Shown: positions 51,101-64,000, counted from the stretch's first letter. The stretch: DNA of 64,000 bases from Mansonella perstans (GCA_037074765.1 JBAMDO010000117.1:1-64000), one strand, 5' to 3'. Translations and numbers: made by a program. Notes: generated by a model not told the origin, from the letters alone.

Positions 51101-54100
51101 TATGTTGTGCTAGTTTGGGAGTCTTTAATAAGTCGTAGTAGTATAAGCAGGCAAGTTTTTTCAAATTTTGATCTTGTCTTTTTACAGGCCGGCAGCGTGG
51201 ATGACGATGATAACGAAGAGGGTCAGGATGTCATACAACCGACATTGCCATCATATTCAGTGGCACATATTGCTGTAAGATTTTATATTTCTGTCGCACT
51301 TTTAAAATTATTCCCATATCATTTGTGTAGATCTGCATTGTGCATTGTATTTTTTAATCATTATATCATTAGGAATCAAACGAATAGAGGATTGGTAGTG
51401 TAAGTAATGGGGTTTTTTGCTGGACAATTGGTGGGTTCTCTGAGTACGCTTGACGAAAATATGAAAAAATAGTGCATTTTTAATATTTGCTGAGGTTGGC
51501 GTTACTTTAAGTAGCATGCATTTGCGCCACGTACGCTTACATACATTTCGTGATGATTTTTATGATTGATCTCTTATAGCAGAAAATGGAATGTCAGTCT
51601 TTAAACCTTATGCGGAGTTCATCAGATTGCACTTTGTATTTTATCAATACAAACACATCTCATTACATAAGCACTGATTGAATGATATTTATATTCTTGG
51701 TAGTTTCGAAAGAAGAGGGATGCTGACTGATCATTCTGTTATCAAGTGCCTGATGGGATTAAAGTTTTCTGGTGCCCAGCATTAATTTTTTTTTCAGGAA
51801 GATATCCATATGTTTTCATTCGGTTTGCATCGGTAGATGCGCTGCATTGAATAACCGGTTGGGTATTCCTGGTCGTCCTTTCACTGTTTTTTTTTTTTTT
51901 TTGAAGATTAATATCTCTGCTTAATTGCTAGATGAACGCAGCTGGCACAAATGTATCTGTAGCAATAGAAAGTGGCGCAAATGTTCCGTAGTCATTACTT
52001 GATACCGTAGAAAGTTCAAATCTCTATATTTTCTAAATACATTAATATACCAAAAACGAATTTTCATTACTAATTGAGCAATACGTAGAAAAATGCGGTT
52101 AGATTAGTGTTTTTTTTTTTCTTTTTTGCATAAAAAGAAAACAGACACCTTTGCAGAGATTTGTAGTGAAACTACAAATGCGACTTGCAAATGCAAGCTG
52201 GTGGAGCTAAAAATCTTATTTATGTTATAAGTCTAGGATGCTAAATTCTTGTAGACTTTTTCCTATTTCGATCTGATTTTTGTTTATCGTCAGTTTACCG
52301 TCTTTGAAATTTAGATAAGTAAATTTTGTTTGCTACCGAAAGCCTCAACTTGATTCTTTTTATCAAACTGTAGTACATTGAATCTCGGGAGGAAATATTT
52401 TGTCAGGAGCGGAGATTGATTAATTGTCTCCAAGAAGAAACTGCGGTAGTTAGGCAGTCTGTGTAAATAATTTGCTGACCAAAATGATTTCTGAACATTG
52501 TCAACAAAATTCAAAGAAATTTGAATTGAACTGACATCGAAATATTTTACCAAACAACATTTTAAGATGCTCGGAAAACTGGAACTCAAGAAGTTGCTGG
52601 CTTTTGGTAGGAGTTATGAATTCTGTGGTAGTTTGAAAGAGAATATTTTTAGGGTGCAAAACTAAGAACATTCTTTCAGATTCAGATATCCTCTTATTTT
52701 TGTATTTCGCCTTGAGATCAAATTTTAGCAAGCGAAAATTTTATATTCCGTAGAACTTCGTTAGCTCGGTTAACCGGATTTGATGTTCTTGATGTCATTA
52801 AATAAGCTGGTTTCGTAAAGAGAGTGGCGTATCAGTTCGGAAGGCTTATCCGTCAGTTTTTGCGGTGCCATTGTAGGTCGCGTTTAAAGACACAAAATTG
52901 ATGGAAGGTATGAAAGTGAAAGTTGATCTGTTCAGTTCTAGAGAGAAGGGAAGGTTTGGTTTTCAGTATTCAGCGATGGTTGCTTCACTTCATTAAGACA
53001 TAGTGTAACTGTTAAACGTAGTGTTTTTTTTTAAGTAGTCTATAATGAAAGGAAAGGTTGTTTACTGAAGCAGTGATGGGCCTGAAACCATAATAAACAA
53101 AAAACGGCTAATATTTATTTAAAAGTAATTTTCTTACCCTGGACTATTAAACGGATTCGGTCCCATCACCGCCTTTTACAAATGTGTTTTCAATGGTCTT
53201 TGTCTCTTTGATTTGTAACAGTGTTCCGTTACCATGTGTAGAATTCATAGATATAATATTAAGTGAATGGTAATGTTTCTAGTGGAAGCCATTCATAGAA
53301 TTCATAGTGGAAGCCACTCTTTCAGATTTTGCCGTAATGTGCTTGCTGCAGCATGATGGATGGAGGAAAAATTCAGATATAATGTGATGGGTTGTGTCCA
53401 TCCATTGGTCGTATGATGATAAGAGAATACTGTGAGGATCGAGGAAGGAATTGAATCGTAGCGATGTCGAATGTTGTCTGCACAGCACATATTACATACC
53501 TTTTTCATCATAAGCTTTGTTATCAAAGCTTACAGATGCCGTGGAGGAGGAGCTGAACCCAGAGTGATACCATCTACTGCTACCATCACTACTACGCACA
53601 TCACTGTCATCAGCAATGAATGAAGCACAACTATCAAATCTTTGTTGTGCGCAACCCGCAATTTTAATTTTCAGATTTTATCATCGGATGATCCACATTA
53701 CCGCGAACAGTCGCCATCCGGTGATCGCTTTAAAATTGGCAGAGATTATTTCATATTCCGGACGCGATCAGTGGTGGTGGAGTTTCTTGTTAGCATCAAC
53801 TTTTTTTCAAAAAGAAAATCTTTTCCTTTAAATTGCATTTTTTGTATCTTCCAAGGATTTTTCATCGAAAAATTGGATATAGAAAATACACAATATTGAT
53901 TGGCCAGCAGCTAAAAATTTTTAGATAATCTGCGAGCAAATCTGTAGATTATCAGTAGTTGTGTTTTTAGAAATAAATTTTTAGATATTTAATGAGTAAA
54001 TTTATAAATAATCTGCAAGCAAAAATTGTTCAAAATGAAAGCATGGAACGATGATAAAAGGCAGAATCGCAAATAATGAAAGATGACTTGGATTCATTCA

Positions 54101-57100
54101 GAATTCTTTTGAGACTTTTAATGGGATAATTCAAATCATAGTTACCGTTTTGGAAAACTCACCTGGGCTGTCTGTCCTGAACATTAGGAACTGAATCTTA
54201 ACATAATCAAACAACGGGGATGACAGAGCTTTTTTCAGGGTTCATCATTGCTCTTTGTATAGATGGCATTATAGGTTTTTTTTTCCTCTACAGTATCAAA
54301 AAAATCAAATATTAACGATATTAAAAAATCCAACTGAATTGTCTACTTTCCATGAAAGGCAATTCTCTTGAAAAGTTGTACAGCAGTTAAACTTAGCTTC
54401 TGTTAAATATAAATGCAGCGATTTCAGTTAAAATAATTCATGAGATAACTGGCTAGCCTCTAAAAATTTTCTCTGCTTCCCTTCATGTTCGAATATTAGA
54501 ATTGGTATCCATGAATTAGGAATATGAAAACGAATCTAATAAAGACAAAAAAAGACTGTAGATATCTTTTATATTTGAACGCTTGATCTGTCGGAAAAGT
54601 CTGATCTAAACAACATGTGAGTGAATAGAAGCAAGCAACCTGATATTCGTGAAAACCGTTATCGATTTTGTCAGTCATAAAGCATGTTGTTTTTAACCCG
54701 TTTCGGTTAGACGTAAACGTTTGAGGGTTTCCGGATAGAATTATTTGCCTCTGACGATGAACATGGACCGTCCGCGGAACGTTTTGCGATTGCCTACGCA
54801 CTGCCTTCATCATTCCACGGAACATTCGGTATTGCTGGTGAACCGCTTCTGGTAAACAATCGCCCAATTGGACAAATAAATGGTTGGTTTTTGTCAAACA
54901 ATGTTACATTTTTCGTTTTTATCAAATTTCTTTCTTGGAAATGAAATACTCGTCTTTATGTGTCTCTAACCAGTCTCTTAACTTTCTGGTTCGTCGAGTG
55001 GATGCTCATCTTTATCATTCCGATGGTTTGGCTCCTTTCCATATCTGAATTAAATTGCGGATGTTAGGATTAGAAAAGCTTGTAATAATTCTCATTAAAA
55101 CAAAATTAGAATATGTGGTTATCTATTTGCAGTAGAATATTTGTTCATTCGACCACTTCCGACATTATGTTCGGTAAAGAAACTGGATATCTCGTATGCT
55201 AAACACTGGAAGAAGCGACAACCTCTTGAAGTTGGTCACAGGGGTATGGGCAATTCGTATACGAAGTACGTTGTTCCATAATTAATTTGTAATTTATTTC
55301 TTCAAATAGGTCGTAGAGATTGCGAAGCTTTACTGCTTGACGAAATTTGCGAAACCAAAAGTCTTCTGTGCTCACAGTTACAATCAAAACTTCCAGTGGG
55401 ACACCGCCTGTAAAAAATATGCAATCTTAATAAAAATGTAGACGATTGAGTTACTCTTAGACACGATTTTTGTTTTCGAACATGAAATGTAATATTTCAG
55501 GATGAATGCAGGCCGTGAGAATACAATACATTCGCTCAATACCGCTGCAAAACGTGGTGCAGATTATGTTGAATTCGATGTTCAACTTTCAAAAGATAAA
55601 GTTTGTTTTTGCATGTTTCGCGAAGGTAGATATGGAAAGGACCCAAACCTCTCAAAAATTCAGAAATACTGAAAAGTCGGGGAGTCAATTGGCACCTTTT
55701 GAAATAAAGTGTAAAATTTAGTGAGATATTGTTGTAGTTCATCCTTAATATAGTTTTAATTGCTACTCAAAGAAAAGATACTGTGAGTCTTTCAGGTGGT
55801 AGAAATTATGGATCGTGTGAGTCCAAATCAAACTATGATTAATAGTAGATACGGTGTAATATGTAAAAAAAATGATCATTTTATAGATTGCCGTTATATT
55901 TCATGATTTCCACGTTTTGGTTGCTGTAGCAAAACGTCGGGCTTCTCACCTGGAACCGCAGACTCCTGAAACAGCTAATGATTACCATGAAATCGCTGTG
56001 AAAGATCTAAGATTGAAACAGCTCCATTTACTTCGTGTATGTCTGTTTAGTTCGTCCTAATCTATCTTCTTTTCACTGGGATCTCTGAGCATGCGTCTGT
56101 TTTATACTAATAACTGATCTAAGAAGATTAAAAAACTAGCTCCTTGTTACCGAGCTTACTCTATTCATAACTTCTCTTTCCTTCTCTGATGACTGGAAAG
56201 TGTGAAATTTAAATGTTAGCACTTTCTTCTGACTTGCAATTACTAATATTGGGATGGAAATAATTGAAATTCTCACAGTTTCCATGTTTTTAAACAAGGA
56301 AAAACTTTGTAGTTGGAACATTATAAAGCGAATCAGACAAAGCAGAATTACACAAAGTTAAGTGCAGAAGCAGATGAACAAGATGAACGTCTACCGTTTC
56401 CGACACTAGTAGATGCATTACGTCAGGTTGATTCATCCGTTGGATTCAATATCGAAATAAAGTATCCAATGATGCAAAAGGTTCCTTGATTTATAGTACT
56501 CTTCAATACCGCAATTTTAACAATACTGAATTTATTCCATCAACGAAAAGATTAGTAGATATCAGGAAAGATATATATTAGTGAATGTTTGAATAAATGC
56601 CTAACCTAATCCTGCATTTCAGTTTATATTTGTAATGGGTAGGGTATACAGGTAACCGTTGTTACTGAAGTGGAAACTTTGGAACTTTTTTTTTATAAAT
56701 ATACTTGTGAAATATAGTTTTTAGCTTATGGAAGCATTAATTTTGATAAATTAATTTTTTTAGAATGGATTACATGAATGTGAAAATTATTTCGAACGCA
56801 ATGATTATATTGATATCATTCTCAATGACGTATTAAGCAATGCTGGCGATCGTCGAATTATGTTCTCTTCATTTGATCCTGATTGCTGTGCCATGTTGGT
56901 TCTCTTTTCTGGTTATATAAGGGTTATCATTTCCGCTGGAATATTGTGCTTCTAAAAAAGAAATGTTTTTTGAATTAGTGAACGACCGTTATATACGCAT
57001 GATAATTTATATACCGTTATATACGCATGATAATTTACCGAAAGGAAAGAGAAGCCATACTTGTATAAATAATACCTGTAGGCTGAAACAGAACTTCTTA

Positions 57101-58412
57101 AACTATTTAGCTGAGAATATTTTTCAAGTGATTAACATCATCCACTTATTATATGCGATTTTCATTTAGTTTTCATAATGTTCAAAATATTTAAGTATAG
57201 TGGGGGAGCAAAAAATGAATCAAGCAACATTTGTATCCAGTAGGTTGCTTATCAACTGAATAAAAGGCGTATTAATAATATCTTTTAGCGTATTATGGTT
57301 TCTGCAATCAAATTTCTTATTGCAGATTAGCAGCAAAGCAACATTTATATCCTGTACTGTTTCTTTGCGTTGGTGTCTCAACTCGTTATGAACCATTTGT
57401 TGATTTGCGTTCATCAACTTCTAATGCTGCTCTTAATTTCGCTGCTTGTATTGATATCCTGGTATGCTATTATTACACATTCATCTTAATGTTGAAAATA
57501 TTAAGGCGTCGTGCCACATTCTTATCACCAAAGCAGTGCAGTTCAGCGGGTGTGTCGCTGAGTAACAATTGTGATTCCTAAATTCATTTTAGATTTGTTT
57601 TTTCTGAAGTTTCGATTTAAATCCCTGCGGTACTTGATGGATGCTCAAGTTACTGGAGTGTTCAGAGAAAGAGATTATGCCTTTGTGAATCACTGTTTTT
57701 TGCTGTGTTCCATTGTTGTTAATTTTTTAGGGTGTGAATTTTCATAGCGAAGACTTATTAAGAGACCCATCACCTATACAACGTGCTCGAAAATTTGGTT
57801 TAATATCGTTCGTTTGGGGTGATGATCTCGATAATAAAGAAAATATTGATTACTTCAAAAAAGTGCTTCGCGTCGATGGTCTTATTTATGATAGGTGAAT
57901 TTCTGAAAATTATTATAAGTAATTTGCTTAACAGAGTACCTGAAGTACTTAAAGATATCTAAGACGAATTGTATAAATGTGTGCTGTAGTACCATTTCTC
58001 TTGATGTGTTCTGCGTAGCCATGATTTATCAGGTACTAAAGAGTGATAATGGTTTTTTGTTCTTATTATTTCTCCTTAATCAAAAAAAAAAATATTTCTC
58101 CTTAATCAAATATTTTTTCCTGCCTTAGGATTGGTGAAATCGAGGAACGTCGAAATGTTTTTCTGGTAGAACGTGAAGCAAAAGCATCATTATTTCGACA
58201 TAGCAATTCACCAACCACATCTCGTACCGTTTCACTTGACGGGGGACCGCCGTCACCCACTGCATCGGAAATTTCGCATTCCTCAGGGTCTACTATTTCA
58301 TCCAACAATTCGTTTTATTTGCATCACTCACAAATTTCTTCTGGAAAAACGTGCGTTCTTTTTTTACTTGAGTACTACCACCCTTTTTTTTTTCAGTGAA
58401 GACTCGATATAA
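48116..58412 (+). CDS. GPCPD1: GPCPD1-type glycerophosphocholine phosphodiesterase (CBM20 + GDPD)
   Basis: Seventeen exons: 48116-48267, 49203-49305, 49412-49526, 49626-49659, 49781-49972, 51188-51274, 53675-53788, 54726-54882, 55133-55265, 55501-55600, 55887-56036, 56313-56480, 56764-56894, 57326-57461, 57731-57894, 58129-58350, 58397-58412. The family hydrolyses glycerophosphocholine to glycerol-3-phosphate and choline in the cytosol. The N-terminus is a CBM20 starch-binding fold ([21 protein letters not shown]). The catalytic GDPD domain has HRG (GHRGMGNS), [32 protein letters not shown] and DGLIYDR, so all the usual active-site blocks are present. Two junctions are abnormal: exon 2 closes in frame only with a GC donor (GCAAGT at 49306), and exons 3-4 are one base out of frame as written, so an indel near 49526 is suspected. 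The acceptor before exon 8 (TTTGAG) is weak. The last intron is only 46 bases and gives a KTEDSI C-terminus. Expected length is about 724 residues (human 672). Confidence 0.9.
52159..52197. other. Pair of adjacent hairpins in GPCPD1 intron 6
   Basis: atttgtagt-gaa-actacaaat is a perfect 9-bp stem with a 3-base loop (52159-52179). Next comes cttgc-aaat-gcaag, a 5-bp stem (52184-52197). They lie in the 2.4-kb intron between the acidic linker exon and exon 7. Function unknown. Confidence 0.5.
56985..57040 (+). repeat. 28-bp tandem duplication in GPCPD1 intron 13
   Basis: accgttatatacgcatgata begins at 56985 and again at 57013, each followed by attta. A third accg starts at 57037. Confidence 0.85.
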
Positions 58413-60616
58413 CTTCGAATTTATTATACATATTTTTATTGGTACGAAAAATGGAGTAATGTATCTATTTATGTATCTTTGCAACTGCCTCTTGGTAACG
58501 GTACATCCATTTTTGAAACTTATTTCTAAAATTTTATCAGATTCGATGTGAAATGAAAAGGAATAATGTTGAAGTATGGCGGTGCATATTCTTCTGAATC
58601 TGCAAATCACCTAAAAAGAAACTTCCATGTTCTCGAATTCTCATTTGCCTAACTGATGGTTAGACTTACTCAAGTGATGGAGTGGCTTGATGTTTTACCT
58701 ATAGTCCTCTCTTAATGCTTTGCTGACCAGTGATTTTAAGATTGTAGTTTCACCATCATTCAAATACTCACATCCTCTTAAGGATAGGCTTTTGTGTATG
58801 AATAGTTGGAGAAAGATTATAATTTAAACTTCATCTCTCTATCATTTTTCATTGAACCAAAGCAGAAGATTTCATATGACTTCATAATTTATGATTTGTT
58901 TGGCTGTCCTCATCTATAAGTGCAATTTTTGACAGAAATTGAATAGTAGTAAAGAAGTTGACCTTTATCATGATATTTTAACTGTTAAACTAGTTAAATT
59001 CTGTATTTTCAATAAATTGGAAAAAGAAAGTAATACTTCGATGACCATAATTTTTTTTTTTTGCTTTCAGGTCAGTCATCTGGGAGATGTACTAATGAAG
59101 AGTAATAATGGTATACTTGGCAAAAATTTTTTGACACCAACAAATAATTATTTCCATTTTTTGTCATTTTCTAGAAACCAATTGTTTCGTCGTGTTATGT
59201 TCCCGTTTGTTATTTTTTTGCTTTTAATATGTCGGACCACATTTATAAATATTTGAACTGAATAATTAAATGTTTTTGATATTGTGATAGGTTTGTCCCA
59301 GGTATTATGTGTCTCTAATGTAAGATTTAACATTTATTAATTAATTCTTTCATGGGCTTTATGGATGTTAGGTTTTTTATTTCGTATTTGCGCATATTAT
59401 ATGCTTAAATCATTCCATATATGCACATTGTTACTTCCGTTTCTGCATACTTTTTATCCGATATTTGTTCATCAATTTCTGAAGTTGAAGTCTGGTCTTA
59501 ATGTCTTCCCTTCCTTTCCCTGTCACTCAGGCGATATTTAAATTTGCCTTTTTCACATATCCGATCAAGAGGACTACGAATTATTAATAATATGCAGATT
59601 ACACGAAATATTATCTGCTTGCACAGAAATGTAAACGTTCGCTGTATAAGATCTTCAGCGTTCGACTTTGATAAGTGTTTATTGCATGTACTTTTTGATT
59701 TCAGTGTTTTTTTTTTTTTTTTTTTTTTTGTTGAATTTTGACATTTTATCATTCCAGCATAAGTCGAAGTCGTACGAAATTTTGACATTAAATAAAATCG
59801 CTGTGTAGAAAGATACCTTTTTTTAATATTTTATTTTTGTATTATGTTTCATGCACCTATGGATGATATTAGCGTATAAAATATGTAATGAACGATTAAT
59901 TTTACGCAATGTATTCATAACTGAAAAAGTTCGAAATGATTTTTCCAGACATTTGTGATATTTTTTGAAATGCAGATAAACAAACATTTCCATAGAACTG
60001 ATGACACCTGACCTCTTCTGATATTTTTGATGGCGTTTCAATTTCTTTTTGTTAAATACTATAAATTAGGACATGTTATTAAAATACTGCAAATAGTGTT
60101 ATGATCGCGATTGAGATTTCCAAATCATCGATTTTTTGCTCTGAATTAGTTCCGTTTATTGGTTAGATCAAATTAGAGTGGTGATTTCTAAATTTTTGAA
60201 TTCTGAATAATGGATCATTTCGCTTTTCATTTGTATTAGGATCATCTTGGCTTTCTTATTTGTATTAAGGGCTAATTAAGTTTTTTCATTAGTAGGAAGG
60301 ACGATAAATAAATAGTGAACTCTTTTAATTCAAAATATTCTTTTTAATCAAAATATTTAACATATTAGTTAAGAGAAAACAACCGCCTTTGTTTTCTACT
60401 TACCACGGTACCATCTCGTAAATCATATTTTAATTCTCGCGAAGCACCATTGGGAACCATCGGTAATTCATATTAGAAAGCAAAATGTGGGTTGCATGCA
60501 ATCTTCAGAAGACGTAAAATTAGAATCTTGGGAAGAATTTATTAAGCTTAGTTGCAAGTTTATGATTGGTGAATATGAATTATTTTTACTTCAGCAATTA
60601 TATCGTTGTAAGAGCG
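58413..60616. other. GPCPD1 3' flank and intergenic region before COG6
   Basis: AT-rich. Candidate AATAAA signals occur at 59011-59016 and 59791-59796. T runs occur at about 59050-59061 and 59707-59729. A TTTTTACTTCAG acceptor ends at 60594, 22 bases before the COG6 start codon. No coding region is supported on either strand. Confidence 0.6.
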
Positions 60617-63600
60617 ATGCCTTCGCGTGGAGTAAATATTAAACCAACAAGTAGTAGCGACTCAACAAATCCAATCAGGAAAAAAGTGGAATCATTGGTT
60701 TCGCAGAAATTACACACCGATCAGGTATGCGGAGAATTTCTATTTCTGATGACATATAATTCAAATTTTAATTTATGCATGAAGATTTCCTCCAATATTT
60801 TTTGTTCATTGTAACTCATTTCGGAATAGCTGGTGATATGTTATTCTTGTTTATTCGCTTGGTTAGATTATTCATACTAGAAAGCAAATGTTAATGCTTC
60901 ACCAATGTTGTTAGTTAGAGAACTTTGATCTAATTTAGAAAACTGTTTAGCCAGAAGTGGTAGTAAACATGAAGATTTTAGAAGTCATAAAAGAATATGT
61001 TTGCAATATACGAAGAGATAATCTGCGAACTATCGTTAGATTTATTTTAAGTTCTACGTGCAAAGGAAAGTTGAGTGATGAAAGGATTTATTGTATTCCT
61101 AGATTGTACGAATTGATTATTTTCATAGTGGTTAATTTGTTTCAACTTATAGTTTTTTTTTTTCAGGATTTTTTAAGAATGATAGATTATGTTGCACCAG
61201 TAGTGAATGGAATTGATGTTCATGTGGAACGAAAACTGATGTATGAGTTAGAAGAACGGAAAATTAAAGCAAATCGGGACTACTTGAATGCTTTTGAACA
61301 GGTAGTTATTGACGTCTTTTTGTTTTTTTCTTCCTTGTTAATATAATCAGGAAAACGTTATCAAAATTTCGGTCATTTCTACATTTCTCAATTCTACTAT
61401 CAAATTTTAATGATAATGATAACGAAAGAAAGATAATTGGTAACAGCAACATGAACTCAACGCAGTTAAATAGTGTTGTGATGGCTCATGTAACAAAAAG
61501 ATGAAAGAAATGTTGCAGATTAATAATCGGGTACAAGATTTCTCGGCTAAAGTGATGCATTTGAACAGCATATGTCAGGATATGACAAATAAAATACAGT
61601 CGAATAAAGCGAAAACACAAGATTTATTAGCAAGAACTGCTGCACTGCAAGATGAAAAGTAATTTCTTCAGTAAATTTCATGTCAAGTTCAATTCAGTAA
61701 GATCTCACGTGTTCAAAGAACTGAAAGATATTAATCAGTAGGATCTAGTCTGTTAATAGATTTTATTTTGATCAAATGCTTCATCGATTTTGCATAAGAG
61801 GGATCAGTAACTTAATGTTCTTATATCCATTTATTAAGTTGCGGAAATTACATTAATTTTCTGAAAGTTAGGTTTATGTAATACCTGTTTGATAATGTCT
61901 CTTTTCTCACCATGAAATGTTAGTAACATGATCTTATCATAAGCTTGTTGTAGTATAGTGTTTGTGAACTAATATGTAATAATAATTAAGATTTTTGAAG
62001 GAGAACACTTGAGAAAAAAAAGGTAGCAATTGATGATTTCTTGAGCTGTTATTCGTTATCATCTGAAGAAGAAGCCGCTCTGAAAGGTTCCGAAGCTGGT
62101 AAATTTTTCTTGCATTTTTCCTAAGAAGTGTCCTTACAGTGTCCTGAATATGACAGCGATTGCTTTAATTCCTATTATTGCTTCTACTTCTTTCATTAGA
62201 TGGAATAGTTCGAAATTTACTCCTGCTGTTACAGATGGCACAGTTGATACAAAATTCTTTGCGGCATTACAACGTGTGAAGCAAATCCACGATAACAGTA
62301 AACAACTTCTTCGGACTTCTGGAGAGCATCTTGCAGCGTAGTTATCTTTAAATGACTTTGCCTTTGAATATAAAAGATTACATGTTGCAGTCAACACAGA
62401 AAATTGTTGATAATGGGTAGATTTTTAGATTGGAAATAATGGAAGAAATGGCAAATAAATTGGAAGAAGCATATGAAGTGTTATATCATTCAATTCAGCG
62501 TAAATTTTCATTTCTATCTTAATTTTTTATAAGTTCCAACAACGATACTTCATTAAGATGTTTTGTTTTTCGTAAGTTGGTGAGATTTAGGGTAGTTGGG
62601 ATATACTTCACAGAAACTTCAAACATCACAGAAAGATATTGATTTATTGCGAGTAAAATTTTGATAAAAGAATTCTTAGAGGATGTACGTAAATTATAAT
62701 TTTATTTCATATAGGTGTAATAAATTGACTTATGATTTTATTTAAAATTAATGAGCTTCTAAGATTTTTGATGAAATTTGAGTCACAAGAAATTTTTTTT
62801 TCTTATTAGCAATTTAGGATGGATCTTTTTGTGCTTGCTTGGTTTTTTGGCAGTCCTTATTACAAGATGAACCTTGTTATCAACAACTTATCAACATTTA
62901 GGGGAGTGTCGACTGCTTAATGTGGATTTCTTAGAACTGAAAGGAGTTTTGGTACAATCAGTTGCAGCGCTTCAGGATCGTGAAGTGCTTTTCAAATATG
63001 CCTTAGATGAGTACACTACGGCAAGGCGAAACCATGTAGTACGAGCATATATTGACGCACTGACACGAGGAGGTTTGTTATTTTCTTTGGAATATAATCT
63101 TTTTTTCGTGAATTTATATCCAATAGTTTCCTTATACTGGCATGATCTCAAATGTTTGTTGGAGTAAATGTTTGTCAACGATTATTTTGTACTATTTATT
63201 TCTAAATTAGAACATTAGTTGCAGCTTATCATCACCGAATCCTATGGATCATTGAAACAGGGTTGTTTCAGGAAATTTTGCAGATTTTATGCTATATTTT
63301 TGTATTCACCTATTTGAGTCATCAGTTTCTTCAAAATTAGAAATTTTTGTTTAAATTTTTGGAAGTTACTATCTTGTTGAATATGACTGACAGATAAACA
63401 AATAATGAAATGATTGAAATGATTTATGAGATGGGTGATGATTCACTCATTGGATTTGAATTTCATTCAACATATGTTTTGTATAACCTCAACTTCATTA
63501 TTTTTTTCTACAGGTGCTGGAGGTACACCCAAACCAATTGAATTGTTGTCTCATGACCCATTGAGGTAAGTTGTTTGATGTTCATACTTTTTTTACTGTC

Positions 63601-63898
63601 GGCATTGTTTCATTTGCATAAGCAATGCAGATCGGTAAGTACTTTGCAGCTTGGCATTGTAAATTATCAATTCAAATTTATAAGGCAGTTTTTTTTGCAA
63701 ACTTTTTTTTACCAAGACATCAATTTTTTCTTTTGCAGTTGACCAGCTGGCATTAATTCTTTCATTTCTTCATATTTTACTGAAATTATGATTTTCGGTG
63801 ATTCAGATATGTTGGTGATATGCTTGCATGGATTCATCAGGCAATGGCTACCGAAAGAGAACTCTTACAAGCACTGTTGAAATTATGTAGTTCAGATG
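60617..63898 (+). CDS. COG6: Conserved oligomeric Golgi complex subunit 6, 5' half (3' part beyond window)
   Basis: Ten exons with closing phases: 60617-60724, 60951-61034, 61167-61301, 61519-61658, 62001-62098, 62235-62337, 62429-62499, 62902-63072, 63514-63565, 63807-63898 (leaves in phase 1; the next exon is outside). This encodes 351 residues, about half of the family's roughly 650. COG6 is a lobe-B subunit of the tether that returns Golgi enzymes in retrograde vesicles. Matching blocks in order: [38 protein letters not shown] with [49 protein letters not shown] with IDALTRGG, and [22 protein letters not shown]. The N-terminal half is predicted helical coiled coil. Exon 2 was recognised by phase and similarity. 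The exon 5 acceptor (TTTTTGAAG) departs from TTTTCAG. ATG 60617 is chosen because it is the first in-frame ATG after the acceptor. Confidence 0.94.
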
Positions 63899-64000
63899 GT
63901 ATCAATTTTTTCTGCAAGGGTTTACTTTAAAAAAATGGGAATAAGGTTTTGTTCTCTCACGTAAACAAAATAAGACCTTTTGTTAATAATGATGGTTTAT

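Noticed and set aside
53279..53660. Locally GC-richer segment in GPCPD1 intron 6 with short open frames on both strands
   Set aside because: No splice pair keeps the frame between exon 6 and exon 7, which already join in phase 0.
54496..54897. 133-codon minus-strand open frame
   Set aside because: It overlaps GPCPD1 exon 8 antisense. The plus strand carries the family sequence.

Overview
The window is AT-rich nuclear DNA from a eukaryote with many short, TTTTCAG-ended introns. Homopolymer runs and CA/GA microsatellites fill the gaps, and an acceptor-like (T)nAG usually lies just 5' of each start codon, as expected for spliced-leader trans-splicing. The protein sequences look nematode, and a spirurid/filarial worm is my best guess. 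That is inferred from composition and protein style, because no species-diagnostic sequence is visible. Exons were assembled by hand from splice signals, reading phase and remembered family sequences; no alignment or database search was run.

All seven supported genes are on the + strand. In order: (1) 3' end of a CTU2-like tRNA thiolation gene (1-608); (2) FBXW5-like F-box/WD40 protein (2245-7594, 11 exons); (3) a 14-3-3 gene (14775-18939) with two adjacent, equal-length, homologous versions of its fifth exon; (4) an unrecognised 726-residue protein rich in tyrosine motifs (22434-29181, 16 exons whose phases all close); (5) CPSF1/CPSF160 (30715-41755, 27 exons); (6) GPCPD1, a CBM20 + glycerophosphodiester phosphodiesterase (48116-58412, 17 exons, with two splice anomalies near its 5' end); (7) the 5' half of COG6 (60617 to the window end).

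The gaps are AT-rich and mostly featureless. The 7.2 kb before the 14-3-3 gene is the most structured: a diverged duplication of about 240 bp, opposed CA and TG microsatellites, and a 37-bp minisatellite of eight copies plus two outliers. A weak minus-strand two-exon candidate sits head-to-head with gene 4.

Most of these genes serve general cell functions (tRNA wobble modification, ubiquitin ligation, phospho-signalling, mRNA 3'-end formation, glycerophosphocholine breakdown, Golgi tethering) and do not form one pathway. The two items most worth following are the mutually exclusive 14-3-3 exons, which swap an Ala-Pro for a Ser-Pro in the protein, and the tyrosine-motif protein with an internally duplicated exon pair.
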